A stretch of 64,000 bases of DNA from assembly GCF_900187185.1 (NCBI RefSeq), contig NZ_LT906465.1, positions 2,604,001 to 2,668,000 of the forward strand, written 5' to 3'. The notes under the pieces were generated by a model. That model did no database searches, was not told the origin of the DNA, and worked only from the letters and a program-made list of their open reading frames with translations. Shown piece by piece: positions 8,920 to 17,297 of this stretch. A program made the position numbers and the translations under genes. Position 1 is the first letter of the stretch. Each line of letters starts with the position of its first letter. The DNA comes from Chryseobacterium taklimakanense (lineage in GTDB: Bacteria; Bacteroidota; Bacteroidia; Flavobacteriales; Weeksellaceae).

Positions 8920-9903
8920 TCACCCGTGCAGTTTCTTCCAGATCACATCCTTCAGTTCCGTCAATCCTTCGCCCGTAACGCCCGAAAAGAACAGCGGCTG
9001 CTTATTCTCCGGGAATTCTGCAGCAATTTCTCTTTTCAGTTCATCGTCCAAAAGATCTGATTTTGACACAGAAATAATGAAATCCTTATCCAAAAGCTCG
9101 GGATTATACTCCTTCAGTTCATTTTCAAGGATTTTAAACTCCTGGAAATGGTCTTCTGAATCCGCCGGAATCAAAAAAAGTAAAATGGAATTCCTTTCAA
9201 TATGCCTTAAGAAGCGGTGTCCCAAACCTTTACCTTCAGCTGCACCTTCAATAATTCCTGGAATATCGGCCATCACGAAAGATTTGTAATTGCGGTAATC
9301 TACGATACCGAGGTTGGGCGTTAAAGTGGTGAACGCGTAATCCGCAATTTTAGGTTTTGCTGCCGAAACTGAAGCTAAAAGCGTCGATTTTCCGGCATTT
9401 GGGAAGCCCACTAAGCCGACATCTGCCAAAATTTTCAGTTCGAAAGTGATGTAGCCTTCTTCACCGGGAAGTCCGGGCTGGGCATAACGCGGCGTCTGGT
9501 TGGTGGAAGATTTGAAATGTTCATTTCCGAGGCCGCCTTTTCCACCTTTCATCAGGATAATTTCCTGGCCGTGCTCAAGGATTTCACCGATGATTTCGCC
9601 TTCTTCATTTTTTGCAATGGTACCGATTGGAACCTCGATATATACGTCGTCACCGTCAGCGCCGGTCAGCTGGTTTTTTGCACCGTTTTCGCCGCGCTGT
9701 GCTTTGACGTGGCGTGTGTAGCGCAAGGGCAGGAGCGTCCATTCGTGGGAATTCCCTTTCATGATGATGTGGCCGCCACGGCCGCCGTCACCACCGTCGG
9801 GACCGCCTTTCGGGATATATTTTTCACGGCGGAGGTGTGCAGATCCGGCGCCGCCGTGTCCGCTGGTACAGTGTATTTTTACGTAATCTACGAAGTTGCT
9901 CAT
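8920..9903 (-). CDS. obgE: GTPase ObgE/CgtA
   Basis: A 327-residue essential ribosome-associated GTPase acting in 50S assembly and stress signalling. The ATG at 9903 is preferred because it gives [18 protein letters not shown], the standard Obg start; an in-frame start at 9966 would add 21 residues absent from the family. The N-terminal Obg fold is Gly-rich ([25 protein letters not shown]). The G domain follows, with G1 [10 protein letters not shown]3 DIPG and G4 SKSD. No OCT or TGS tail is present, usual for this phylum. It lies downstream of adk and hpt, all on the minus strand, forming a purine/GTPase group. Confidence 0.95.
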   Translation of the reverse strand: MSNFVDYVKIHCTSGHGGAGSAHLRREKYIPKGGPDGGDGGRGGHIIMKGNSHEWTLLPLRYTRHVKAQRGENGAKNQLTGADGDDVYIEVPIGTIAKNEEGEIIGEILEHGQEIILMKGGKGGLGNEHFKSSTNQTPRYAQPGLPGEEGYITFELKILADVGLVGFPNAGKSTLLASVSAAKPKIADYAFTTLTPNLGIVDYRNYKSFVMADIPGIIEGAAEGKGLGHRFLRHIERNSILLFLIPADSEDHFQEFKILENELKEYNPELLDKDFIISVSKSDLLDDELKREIAAEFPENKQPLFFSGVTGEGLTELKDVIWKKLHG

Positions 9904-9977
9904 GCTCTGTTGCTTTCTGTGTCGGCGTTCTGCAGTCAGCCCTTCACGCTGAAAGCGGACTGCCAAAGCCGGGGCCT

Positions 9978-10556
9978 TTATTTAATTTTCTCTACTTCTG
10001 CGAAAAGTTTCTGCGATATTTCATCAATTTCGCCTACGCCGTTGATTTCCACATATTTACCCTGCTGCTTGTACAGTTCGGCGACTTCAGCGGTTTTGGT
10101 GTAGTATTCTTTGATGCGGTTGCGGATAATTTCTTCGTTGGAATCGTCGGTTCTGCCGGAAGTTTCGCCTCTTTTCAGCAGTCTTTCAACCAATATTTCA
10201 TCATCTACAACTAAAGAAAGACAAACAGAAATTTCGGAATTCAGAACTTCTTTTACAATTCGTTCCAGCTCTGCAGTTTGGTTGGCTGTTCGCGGGTAGC
10301 CGTCGAAAATAAATCCGGCAGCGTCCGTCGGTTTTTTTACTTCATCAACCAACATATCGGTCGTTACCTGATCGGGAACCAGCTCTCCTTTATCAATGTA
10401 CGATTTTGCAAGTTTCCCTAAATCGGTATCATTTTTCATATTGTAGCGGAACAAATCTCCGGTTGAAATCTGTTTCAGGTTGAATTTTTCGATTAAATTC
10501 TGTGCCTGTGTCCCCTTGCCACTTCCGGGAGGGCCGAATAGTACGATGTTTATCAT
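9978..10556 (-). CDS. adk: Adenylate kinase
   Basis: A 192-residue cytosolic enzyme that interconverts ATP + AMP and 2 ADP. P-loop GPPGSGKGT is at 8-16, STGDLFR marks the AMP site near 32-38, GYPRT lies near 84-88, and [13 protein letters not shown] is the short LID. It is the short form without the zinc-type LID insertion. It sits 74 bp upstream of obgE and 215 bp downstream of hpt, all co-directional. Confidence 0.95.
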   Translation of the reverse strand: MINIVLFGPPGSGKGTQAQNLIEKFNLKQISTGDLFRYNMKNDTDLGKLAKSYIDKGELVPDQVTTDMLVDEVKKPTDAAGFIFDGYPRTANQTAELERIVKEVLNSEISVCLSLVVDDEILVERLLKRGETSGRTDDSNEEIIRNRIKEYYTKTAEVAELYKQQGKYVEINGVGEIDEISQKLFAEVEKIK

Positions 10557-10771
10557 GATTTGCTGTCGGCAAGCTGCTGTCGGCTCTAGGCTTTGAGCGT
10601 TGCCATTTTATGGTTTAACTTTATTAGGATCGTTGTTTTTTCCTTTCTTTTTCTTCTTACTGTCTATATCTTCCTGAATCTTCAGGTGAGTTTGGGATTT
10701 TTCATCTTCAGTTCTTCGGCTTATGCGAAAGTATAAATGCCTGATGCCAACTCATGACCTCTCCCCAAGTA

Positions 10772-11329
10772 TTAATGATTGATTCGTCCTTCTGCCAACT
10801 GGTACAAATCCGGCAGATTCCTTCCCAATTCGTCATAATCAAGGCCGTATCCTAAAACAAATTTATTGGGAATTTCCTTGGCAACATAATCGATGGTGAA
10901 ATCTTTTTTGAAAACTTCCGGTTTCAGTAGCAGGGAAGCCACTTTCAGAGATTTTGGCCTTTGGGTATTTTTAAAATATTCAAAAAGGCTCTCGATGGTG
11001 TTTCCCGTGTCCACGATGTCCTCCATCAAAATGATGTGGCGGCCTTCCACATCTTTGGTAAGGTCCATTTTCTTGTAAACGATGCCTGTAGACTGCATTC
11101 CGCCGAGATATGAACTCATTTGGATAAATGCGATTTCGCACTGGCCGGGGTAATGTTTGAGGAAATCTGAGAAAAACATAATCACGCCGTTCAATACGCC
11201 GATGAATACGGGTGTTTCGTCTTTGTAATCTTCGTAAACTTTCAGAGCGAGATTTTTTATGATTTCCTGAATTTCATCGTTTCTCAGGTAGGGAACGAAT
11301 TCTTTGTCGTGGATTTTGACTGTTTCCAT
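10772..11329 (-). CDS. hpt: Hypoxanthine phosphoribosyltransferase
   Basis: A purine-salvage enzyme of about 185 residues converting hypoxanthine or guanine plus PRPP to IMP or GMP. The PRPP-binding loop ILMEDIVDTGNT lies near 98-109 (V/I-x-x-D-D/E-I-V-D-T-G-x-T pattern). The hood region GVLNGVIMFFSDF and the purine-contacting end VLGYGLDYDELGRNLP are also typical. The ATG at 11329 is preferred over a TTG four codons upstream. It is divergent from purA, so salvage and de novo adenylate synthesis are neighbours here. Confidence 0.94.
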   Translation of the reverse strand: METVKIHDKEFVPYLRNDEIQEIIKNLALKVYEDYKDETPVFIGVLNGVIMFFSDFLKHYPGQCEIAFIQMSSYLGGMQSTGIVYKKMDLTKDVEGRHIILMEDIVDTGNTIESLFEYFKNTQRPKSLKVASLLLKPEVFKKDFTIDYVAKEIPNKFVLGYGLDYDELGRNLPDLYQLAEGRINH

Positions 11330-11394
11330 ATAGTATTCCAAAAGGCAAATTTAAGAAAAAGTTGGGTAACCGTAGTGAGAAGTCGCGACTGGCC

Positions 11395-11580
11395 AAAAGG
11401 AAGTATGGCGCGAGCGCAGCGAGCGCCAATGAGGTGAGCTTTTGGAGCGCCCGCAATCTTGCGTGAGGGATTGCAGCGGAAAGCCCGGAATTGCCCGGCC
11501 TGGAGCGATGGCATGAGGACTTGCAGCGGAAAGCCCGACCCGAGTTGTGCGGGGAAGGTGAGGGACGAGGGGCACGCCCA
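11395..11580 (+). repeat. GC-rich intergenic repeat block between hpt and purA
   Basis: The 327 bp between hpt and purA hold no gene. Its core is unusually G+C rich for the window. TTGCAGCGGAAAGCCCG occurs identically at 11471-11487 and 11521-11537, exactly 50 bp apart, each preceded by a similar GTGAGG/ATGAGG stretch. A hairpin with arms TGGCGC (11406-11411) and GCGCCA (11423-11428) lies in front. Related GATTGCARYGKAAA motifs occur at 18971-19055. Several overlapping frames stay open across the block, but none looks like a protein. Confidence 0.7.
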
Positions 11581-11599
11581 AATAAATTTTCCACAAAAA

Positions 11600-11630
11600 T
11601 TGCCCACGTTTTATATTAAGAGTAAATTTG
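11600..11630 (+). promoter_or_regulatory. purA promoter
   Basis: TTG at 11600-11602, a 20-base spacer and TAAATTTG at 11623-11630 fit the Bacteroidetes -33/-7 consensus. The leader to the ATG at 11657 would be about 20 bases. Confidence 0.68.
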
Positions 11631-11656
11631 CGTGAATCTATAAAAAGTAAAATTTT

Positions 11657-12943
11657 ATGTCAACTTACGTGGTTGTTGGTCTTCAGTACGGAGATGAGGG
11701 AAAAGGGAAAATTACCGATGTTCTTTCCGCTAAATCAGATTATGTTGTTCGTTTTCAGGGTGGTGACAATGCTGGGCATACAGTGTATGTAGGCGATGAG
11801 AAATTTGTGCTGCACCTTTTGCCGTCGGGTGTTTTGCAGTGCAAAGGGAAGTGCATCATTGCAAACGGAGTGGTGGTAAATCCCAAATCTTTTAGCCGCG
11901 AGATTGAGCAACTGGAAAGCAAGGGAATGAATACCGACCACGTGTTTATTTCCAGAAGGGCGCACGTCATTATGCCTTACCACATCCTGCTCGATACGTA
12001 TCGTGAAGAAGAGAAAGGCGGCACAGAAATCGGCACGACCAAAAAAGGAATAGGCCCTTGCTATGAAGATAAAATTGCCAGAGTAGGCATCCGAATGGTT
12101 GACCTCCTGAATCCTGAAATCCTGAGGGAAAAAATTGAGAAAAACCTCCGGGTAAAAAATTCCCTTTTCGAGAAATATTTTGAAAAACCTACGCTTGATA
12201 TCGACGAGATCTACAATGAATTTGTGGAAATCGGCAAAAAACTCCAGGACAGAATCGTGGATACAGAACTGGAACTGAACGAGGCCATCCGCGACAATAA
12301 AATTATCCTTTTTGAAGGCGCGCAGGCGTTGATGCTTGACATTGATTTCGGGACGTATCCTTTCGTGACCTCTTCATCGCCGTCCACAGGCGGAGTTTGT
12401 GCCGGGGCTGGGGTTCCGCCCACATCGCTGCAAAATTTAATTGGTGTGGCAAAAGCGTACACCACCAGAGTGGGAAACGGACCTTTCCCAACCGAGCTCG
12501 GCAATGAACTGGGCGAAAAAATCCGCCAAATAGGTGGTGAGTTTGGCGCAACAACCGGCCGACCGAGAAGAACAGGCTGGCTCGACTTAGTTTCCCTGAA
12601 ACATGCGACGATGATCAACGGTATCAACAATCTTGTGATTACCAAACTGGATGTGCTTTCGGGAATTTCACCACTGAAAATCGCTACGAAATACAAAACC
12701 GAAGACGGAAAAATTATCGATTATTTTACTTCTTCAACCACAAAACTCTACGATTACGAACCGATTTATGAGGAGCTTGAAGGTTGGGATGAAGATATTT
12801 CGCACGCCCGGACGTACGACGACCTCCCAGAAAATGCCAAAAAATACATCGAGTTTATCGAAAACTATTTAGGAATTAATGTTTATTTGGTTTCTGTAGG
12901 CCCGGAAAGGAGTCAGAATATCATCAGAAAGGAATTGTTTTAA
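11657..12943 (+). CDS. purA: Adenylosuccinate synthetase
   Basis: A 428-residue enzyme condensing IMP and aspartate with GTP to adenylosuccinate, the first committed step to AMP. GDEGKGK at 12-18 is the GTP-binding and catalytic loop. NAGHTV near 38-43 supplies the catalytic His, and GIGPCYEDK, FEGAQALMLDIDFGTYPFVTSS and GRPRRTGWLDL are the other family signatures. Length is normal. It is transcribed alone, with its own promoter and a clear terminator at 12967-12994. Confidence 0.97.
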   Translation: MSTYVVVGLQYGDEGKGKITDVLSAKSDYVVRFQGGDNAGHTVYVGDEKFVLHLLPSGVLQCKGKCIIANGVVVNPKSFSREIEQLESKGMNTDHVFISRRAHVIMPYHILLDTYREEEKGGTEIGTTKKGIGPCYEDKIARVGIRMVDLLNPEILREKIEKNLRVKNSLFEKYFEKPTLDIDEIYNEFVEIGKKLQDRIVDTELELNEAIRDNKIILFEGAQALMLDIDFGTYPFVTSSSPSTGGVCAGAGVPPTSLQNLIGVAKAYTTRVGNGPFPTELGNELGEKIRQIGGEFGATTGRPRRTGWLDLVSLKHATMINGINNLVITKLDVLSGISPLKIATKYKTEDGKIIDYFTSSTTKLYDYEPIYEELEGWDEDISHARTYDDLPENAKKYIEFIENYLGINVYLVSVGPERSQNIIRKELF

Positions 12944-12966
12944 ATTTAATTTTAAATAAAATATGG

Positions 12967-12994
12967 AAATCCGGCAAACAGCCGGATTTTTTTT
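12967..12994 (+). terminator. purA terminator
   Basis: AAATCCGGC (12967-12975) and GCCGGATTT (12981-12989) form a 9-bp stem with an AAACA loop and a T-run. Confidence 0.9.
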
Positions 12995-13153
12995 GTAAGA
13001 ATATTGGGGTTTAAATATTTTTTTGTATATATATGTAAATCATGTAAAAATTTGGCAAGAAAATTGAATTTAGTTTAAGGTATCTGTGAAAATAATTGCG
13101 AAAGGATAATATTCTAATTTTTTTAACCTAAATTTAAACATAAAATAAGTGTA

Positions 13154-13984
13154 ATGATGAAAAATTTATTTAAAAACCAGGAATTTCAGTTGGATGAAAT
13201 CCTTTTCAGGGGACGTAATAAGGAATATGGAGCCTATGTACTGAGACATGAAGCTGATAAGATCCTTACAAAATCAATGTTTATCGGAATCGGTCTATTT
13301 GCGGCGATTACTTTGACGCCGTTTGCCGTCAATTCTTTTAGAACAGCTGATAAAGTGGAGACATCAACACCATCAGGTCCTCATATTCTCGACAACGTGG
13401 ATACGCCCGAAGTACCGGAAGTTGTACCACCAGTATTAATTCGCCCAAAGCAGGTAGAGACTTTCAATTCCATCGTTCCTACACCGAAAGCGAATGTAAA
13501 AAAAGAAACTCCGGCTGCTACCATTGATCAATACGATAAGGCAGTTGCAGGAACTCAGGATATTGCAGGTGAAAAACCAACTGGGTCTTTTCAGTCGCCC
13601 AATACAACAGGACCAGTACAAACCGGGCCAGTGACAATACCTGCACCGGAACCCAAAGTTGAAAACCCGGATGCGATTGCAGAAAATGTAGATGTAGAGG
13701 CGGTTTTTACAGGAGGGATCAACAGTTTCAGGAACCGAGTGATCAGTAATTTTGAAACTTCAGATTTTGAAGGCAGCGGAGAAACTTTGAAAACGACCGT
13801 AACTTTTATTGTTGAAAGAGACGGAACCATTTCCAATATCAAAGCCAACGGACCTGATGCATCCTTCAACCGTGAAGCCGAAAGAACTATAAAAAGCGTA
13901 AAGGGAAAATGGGTGCCTGCAAAAGTGAAGGGCCAGCCCGTGAGAAGCTACTTTAAGTTTCCGGTTTCGATGATATTTGAATAA
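13154..13984 (+). CDS. TonB family energy transducer
   Basis: A 276-residue inner-membrane protein that passes proton-motive energy to outer-membrane receptors. The cytosolic N-terminus has the Bacteroidetes signature FRGRNKEYGAYVLR (about 17-30). One membrane helix follows near 43-63 (MFIGIGLFAAITLTPFAV), then a periplasmic linker rich in Pro and Val (VPEVVPPVLIRPKQVE). The TonB C-terminal domain is at about 190-276, with TVTFIVERDGTISNIKANGPD and a final hydrophobic strand FKFPVSMIFE. No exbB/exbD genes are next to it. It may serve receptors elsewhere, including ICE-borne ones. Confidence 0.88.
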   Translation: MMKNLFKNQEFQLDEILFRGRNKEYGAYVLRHEADKILTKSMFIGIGLFAAITLTPFAVNSFRTADKVETSTPSGPHILDNVDTPEVPEVVPPVLIRPKQVETFNSIVPTPKANVKKETPAATIDQYDKAVAGTQDIAGEKPTGSFQSPNTTGPVQTGPVTIPAPEPKVENPDAIAENVDVEAVFTGGINSFRNRVISNFETSDFEGSGETLKTTVTFIVERDGTISNIKANGPDASFNREAERTIKSVKGKWVPAKVKGQPVRSYFKFPVSMIFE

Positions 13985-14125
13985 TTGATATTGACATTGC
14001 CTCTCTATATTTTATCCACAAGGTCGTTGATTTTGTGGATAATTTTTTTGGGGGATAAAATCTTAATTAACAATACTTTAACGCCTTCATATTTATTAAG
14101 GACTGTCCTTGCATCAAAAAAATTG

Positions 14126-14133
14126 TATTTTTG
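14126..14133 (+). promoter_or_regulatory. -7 element of the parAB operon
   Basis: TATTTTTG matches TAnnTTTG and lies 18 bases before the parA ATG at 14152. Because it overlaps a possible upstream TTG start at 14131, it supports the ATG as the true start. A TTG at 14109-14111 could be a -33 element, but its 14-base spacing is short. Confidence 0.6.
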
Positions 14134-14151
14134 GTGATTAAAATCTTAGTA

Positions 14152-14949
14152 ATGGCTAAAATCATTGGTGTTGCCAATCAGAAAGGGGGCGTCGGTAAAA
14201 CGACAACAGCAGTAAATCTTGCAGCAGCTTTGGGAGTTCTGGAAAAAAGAATTCTTTTAATTGATGCCGATCCGCAGGCTAATGCAACTTCAGGACTTGG
14301 GGTTGAAGAAGTGCAGTTTTCAACTTATAACCTGCTGGAACACAGTGCTGATGTTGAAAAATGTATCCAAAGAACGACTTCGCCCAATCTCGATATTGTG
14401 CCGTCTCACATTGATTTGGTTGCAGCTGAAATCGAACTTGTAGATAAGACCAAGCGTGAGTATATGCTGAAGAACGCTTTGGAACCGATAAAAGAGCAGT
14501 ACGATTATATCATCATCGATTGCGCACCAAGTTTAGGTTTGATTACCGTGAACGCGCTTACTGCCGCAGATTCCGTAATTATCCCGATCCAGTGTGAATA
14601 TTTCGCGTTGGAAGGTCTGGGTAAATTACTGAACACCATCAAAAACGTGCAGAAAATCCATAATCCGGATTTAGATATCGAAGGGCTTTTGCTTACCATG
14701 TACGACAGCAGATTAAGGCTGTCTAACCAGGTTGTAGAGGAAGTGAATCTGCATTTTCCGGAAATGGTTTTCGACAGCATCATCAGCCGTAACGTGAGAT
14801 TGAGTGAAGCGCCAAGTTTTGGCGAAAGCATTTTAATGTATGATGCCGAAAGTAAAGGTGCAATTCAGTACATTCAGTTGGCTGAGGAGGTGCTTCTAAA
14901 AAACGAAAAGACATCAAAAAAAACAAAAAAAGAAAAAGTTGAAAGATAA
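14152..14949 (+). CDS. parA: Chromosome-partitioning ATPase ParA/Soj
   Basis: A 265-residue Walker-type ATPase that moves ParB-bound origin DNA. The deviant Walker A KGGVGKTTT is at 11-19, Walker A' LLIDADPQANAT near 36-47, Walker B IIIDCAPSLGLIT near 117-129, and RNVRLSEAPSFG near the end is typical of chromosomal ParA. The start is the ATG at 14152; an in-frame TTG seven codons upstream lies on the -7 promoter box. It overlaps the start of parB by 11 bases. Confidence 0.95.
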   Translation: MAKIIGVANQKGGVGKTTTAVNLAAALGVLEKRILLIDADPQANATSGLGVEEVQFSTYNLLEHSADVEKCIQRTTSPNLDIVPSHIDLVAAEIELVDKTKREYMLKNALEPIKEQYDYIIIDCAPSLGLITVNALTAADSVIIPIQCEYFALEGLGKLLNTIKNVQKIHNPDLDIEGLLLTMYDSRLRLSNQVVEEVNLHFPEMVFDSIISRNVRLSEAPSFGESILMYDAESKGAIQYIQLAEEVLLKNEKTSKKTKKEKVER

Positions 14950-15823
14950 GAAAAGAGCAATGGGAAGAGGGCTCGGCGCGATTTTAAGCTCCGAATCCAA
15001 AGTCTCTATCAATTCTGCCACTGATGAGGGTGCAGAGGTTTTGGTGGGAAATATCGTTGAGGTTTCTTTGGACGATATCTATCCTAACGCGTCGCAGCCA
15101 CGGACTTACTTTGACGAAAAAGCGCTGAACGACCTGGCGCAGTCCATCAAGAATCTCGGTGTCATCCAGCCGATTACTTTAAGGAAAGACGGCGACCGGT
15201 TCGAAATTATTTCGGGGGAAAGACGTTTCCGTGCCTCAAAAATTGCGGGATTAAAATCAGTTCCGGCCTATATCCGCTTAGTAAATGATCAGGAATTGCT
15301 GGAAATGGCTTTGGTTGAAAATATTCAGCGTGAAGACCTTGATGCGATTGAAGTGGCTTTAACATATCAGAGATTACTTGATGAAATCGGATTGACGCAG
15401 GAAAATCTAAGCCAAAGAGTAGGAAAAGAGCGTTCTACGATTACCAACTCCATCCGTTTGCTAAGACTAAGCCCTGATGTTCAGAATGCCGTGCGCAGCG
15501 GCGAAATTTCTGCGGGACACGGACGGGCAATTCTTAGTCTGGATTCTGAAGAGCTTCAGCAAAAATTATTTCAAAAGATTATTAATGAAGGGCTCAATGT
15601 GCGCCAGGCAGAACTTGCTGCAAATGCTCTTAAAAATCCCACAAAGTCTTTAACCAGGGCAAAAACGCTGTCAAACGAGCACAGAAAAGCTGAAAAAAAA
15701 TTAGCTGATATTCTGGATGTAAAAGTTGAGATTAAAACTGCTGCCAACGGTAAAAAAGGAAAAATTGTCCTTGATTTTAAAAACGAAAAAGAACTGGAGC
15801 AAATTCTTTCACACTTTAGTTAA
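14939..15823 (+). CDS. parB: Chromosome-partitioning protein ParB/Spo0J
   Basis: A 294-residue CTPase clamp that loads at parS and recruits ParA and SMC. The N-terminus KRAMGRGLGAIL is the ParA-activating peptide. The CTP-binding domain follows, with PRTYFDEKALNDLAQSI and the GERRFRAS box near 97-104. The central helix-turn-helix is at ENLSQRVGKERSTITNSIRLL, and a dimerising C-terminus ends the protein. The start is either TTG at 14939, overlapping parA, or ATG at 14960, which would trim seven residues; the first keeps the basic KDKK start and gives translational coupling. Confidence 0.94.
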   Translation: MKDKKRAMGRGLGAILSSESKVSINSATDEGAEVLVGNIVEVSLDDIYPNASQPRTYFDEKALNDLAQSIKNLGVIQPITLRKDGDRFEIISGERRFRASKIAGLKSVPAYIRLVNDQELLEMALVENIQREDLDAIEVALTYQRLLDEIGLTQENLSQRVGKERSTITNSIRLLRLSPDVQNAVRSGEISAGHGRAILSLDSEELQQKLFQKIINEGLNVRQAELAANALKNPTKSLTRAKTLSNEHRKAEKKLADILDVKVEIKTAANGKKGKIVLDFKNEKELEQILSHFS

Positions 15824-16452
15824 TGCCGAAAATACTTTCAATATTTCTGCTGTTCTGTTCGCTGTCCGTTTTCGCGCAGGTCACGAAAAACGACACAATA
15901 CGTGTTGAAAATCACCCTACAGACAGTATTTCTACCATCAAGCCAAGATCCGAGGTTGAGGTTCTTACCGATATTGAAGAATCAAACGCTCCGGCCGTAA
16001 AGCCAAATTACAGCCCTACGAAAGCCGGTCTTTACTCCGCAGTTTTACCGGGCTTGGGACAATATTACAACAAAAAATACTGGAAAATTCCTCTCGTTTG
16101 GGGAGCAATTGGAACCGGTGTTGGCGTGACCCTGTGGAACGATAAACAGTACAGGCGCTACCGGGATGCTTATGTAGCCCAGCTTAACGGTTTGCCGCAC
16201 GAGTTTTCTGATATTCCCGGAATTACCAAAGAGGCATTAGGCCGAACGCAGGACAGAATGAAGCGCCAGCGCGATTATTCCATTGCGGTTACGGGGCTCG
16301 TTTATATCCTTAATATTATGGATGCCGTCGTAGATGCACATCTTTACGAACAGAAAAACGATCCGGACTTGGCCATAAAACCGGCGGTGATTTATGATGA
16401 ATTCGCAAAACAGAATACAAAACCCGGTGTAAGTTTAAGCTTCAGGTTTTAA
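15823..16452 (+). CDS. DUF5683 exported/membrane protein
   Basis: A 209-residue protein with a cleavable signal peptide (MPKILSIFLLFCSLSVFAQ, cut near residue 19). The DUF5683 core follows with KAGLYSAVLPGLGQYYNKKYWKIP near 65-90, then hydrophobic segments around VWGAIGTGVGVTLW and AVTGLVYILNIMDAVVDA. The function is unknown, but the gene is conserved next to parAB in flavobacteria. Its ATG overlaps the parB stop (TAATG), so it is the third gene of the operon. Confidence 0.87.
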   Translation: MPKILSIFLLFCSLSVFAQVTKNDTIRVENHPTDSISTIKPRSEVEVLTDIEESNAPAVKPNYSPTKAGLYSAVLPGLGQYYNKKYWKIPLVWGAIGTGVGVTLWNDKQYRRYRDAYVAQLNGLPHEFSDIPGITKEALGRTQDRMKRQRDYSIAVTGLVYILNIMDAVVDAHLYEQKNDPDLAIKPAVIYDEFAKQNTKPGVSLSFRF

Positions 16453-16522
16453 AGGATACAATTAAAAAATAGCTCCTTGTGCATGTCTAAGGATACATAT
16501 AACAAAAACTTCAAATAAGAAA

Positions 16523-17224
16523 ATGAAAATAGCACTCGTCGGTTACGGAAAAATGGGGAAAATTATTGACGGAATTGCAACCTCCAGAGGTCATGAAGTG
16601 GTGGCACGCCTCAACGAAACGCCGGCAGCTGAAAACCTGAACAATCCCGATGTCGTGATTGAGTTCTCCCAGCCTGAAGTGGCGTTCAACAATATAAAAA
16701 CCTGTCTTGAAAATAAAATTCCCGTGGTATGTGGCACTACAGGCTGGCTTCACCAAAAACCGGAAATCGAAAATATTGCCAAAGAAAACGGGACCGCATT
16801 CCTTTACGGTTCCAATTTCAGCCTGGGCGTAAATCTGTTTTTTGCGTTGAATGAAAAACTTGCTGATCTTATGAAGAATTTCAGCGAATACAACATTCAG
16901 CTTGAAGAAATTCACCACACCCACAAAAAAGACGCTCCGAGCGGTACTGCGATCTCCATTGCAGAGGGCATCATAAAAAACAATCCAAATTTCAACGCGT
17001 GGAAACTTCACGAAACAGAAAAAAACCAGCTCGGAATTTTCGCCATCCGCGAAGATGAAGTTCCTGGGACACACAGCGTCTACTACCGTTCAGAAGTCGA
17101 TGAAATCGAGATCAAGCATACCGCATTCAACAGAAATGGGTTTGCGCTGGGAGCGGTGATCGCTGCAGAATGGGTTAGGGGAAAAGTAGGGGTTTTTTCT
17201 ATGAACGATGTTTTGGGACTGTAA
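16523..17224 (+). CDS. dapB: 4-hydroxy-tetrahydrodipicolinate reductase
   Basis: A 233-residue cytosolic enzyme of the diaminopimelate/lysine pathway, reducing with NAD(P)H. The Rossmann start MKIALVGYGKMGKII gives the nucleotide site, VVCGTTGW lies near 73-80, and EIHHTHKKDAPSGTAI near 131-146 contains the catalytic His and Lys. It is somewhat shorter than the E. coli enzyme, as is common in Bacteroidetes. It lies 70 bp after the DUF5683 gene and 73 bp before lepB, all co-directional. Confidence 0.95.
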   Translation: MKIALVGYGKMGKIIDGIATSRGHEVVARLNETPAAENLNNPDVVIEFSQPEVAFNNIKTCLENKIPVVCGTTGWLHQKPEIENIAKENGTAFLYGSNFSLGVNLFFALNEKLADLMKNFSEYNIQLEEIHHTHKKDAPSGTAISIAEGIIKNNPNFNAWKLHETEKNQLGIFAIREDEVPGTHSVYYRSEVDEIEIKHTAFNRNGFALGAVIAAEWVRGKVGVFSMNDVLGL

Positions 17225-17297
17225 CAATTTTAATTTTAAAGAAACTAATTCACAAACTAAAGTCTGAGAATAAGCCGAAAGCCGATATAAAATCAAT

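Noticed and set aside
10608-10751. A 47-codon minus-strand open stretch between hpt and adk ending in DSKKKKKGKNNDPNKVKP
   Set aside because: The composition looks protein-like, but no ATG, GTG or TTG start is in frame before the upstream stop. It could be a decayed small gene; not strong enough to annotate.
11274-11607. Three overlapping minus-strand open frames of 80-107 codons in the hpt-purA gap
   Set aside because: They overlap each other in different frames over a GC-rich repeat block where stops are rare, have low-complexity Arg/Ser/Pro composition and no start context. The open state is explained by base composition.
13051-13078. Promoter for the tonB-like gene (TTTG at 13051-13054 and TAGTTTAA at 13071-13078)
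   Set aside because: The -7 box ends in AA instead of TG, and the 16-base spacer is slightly short; too weak to list.
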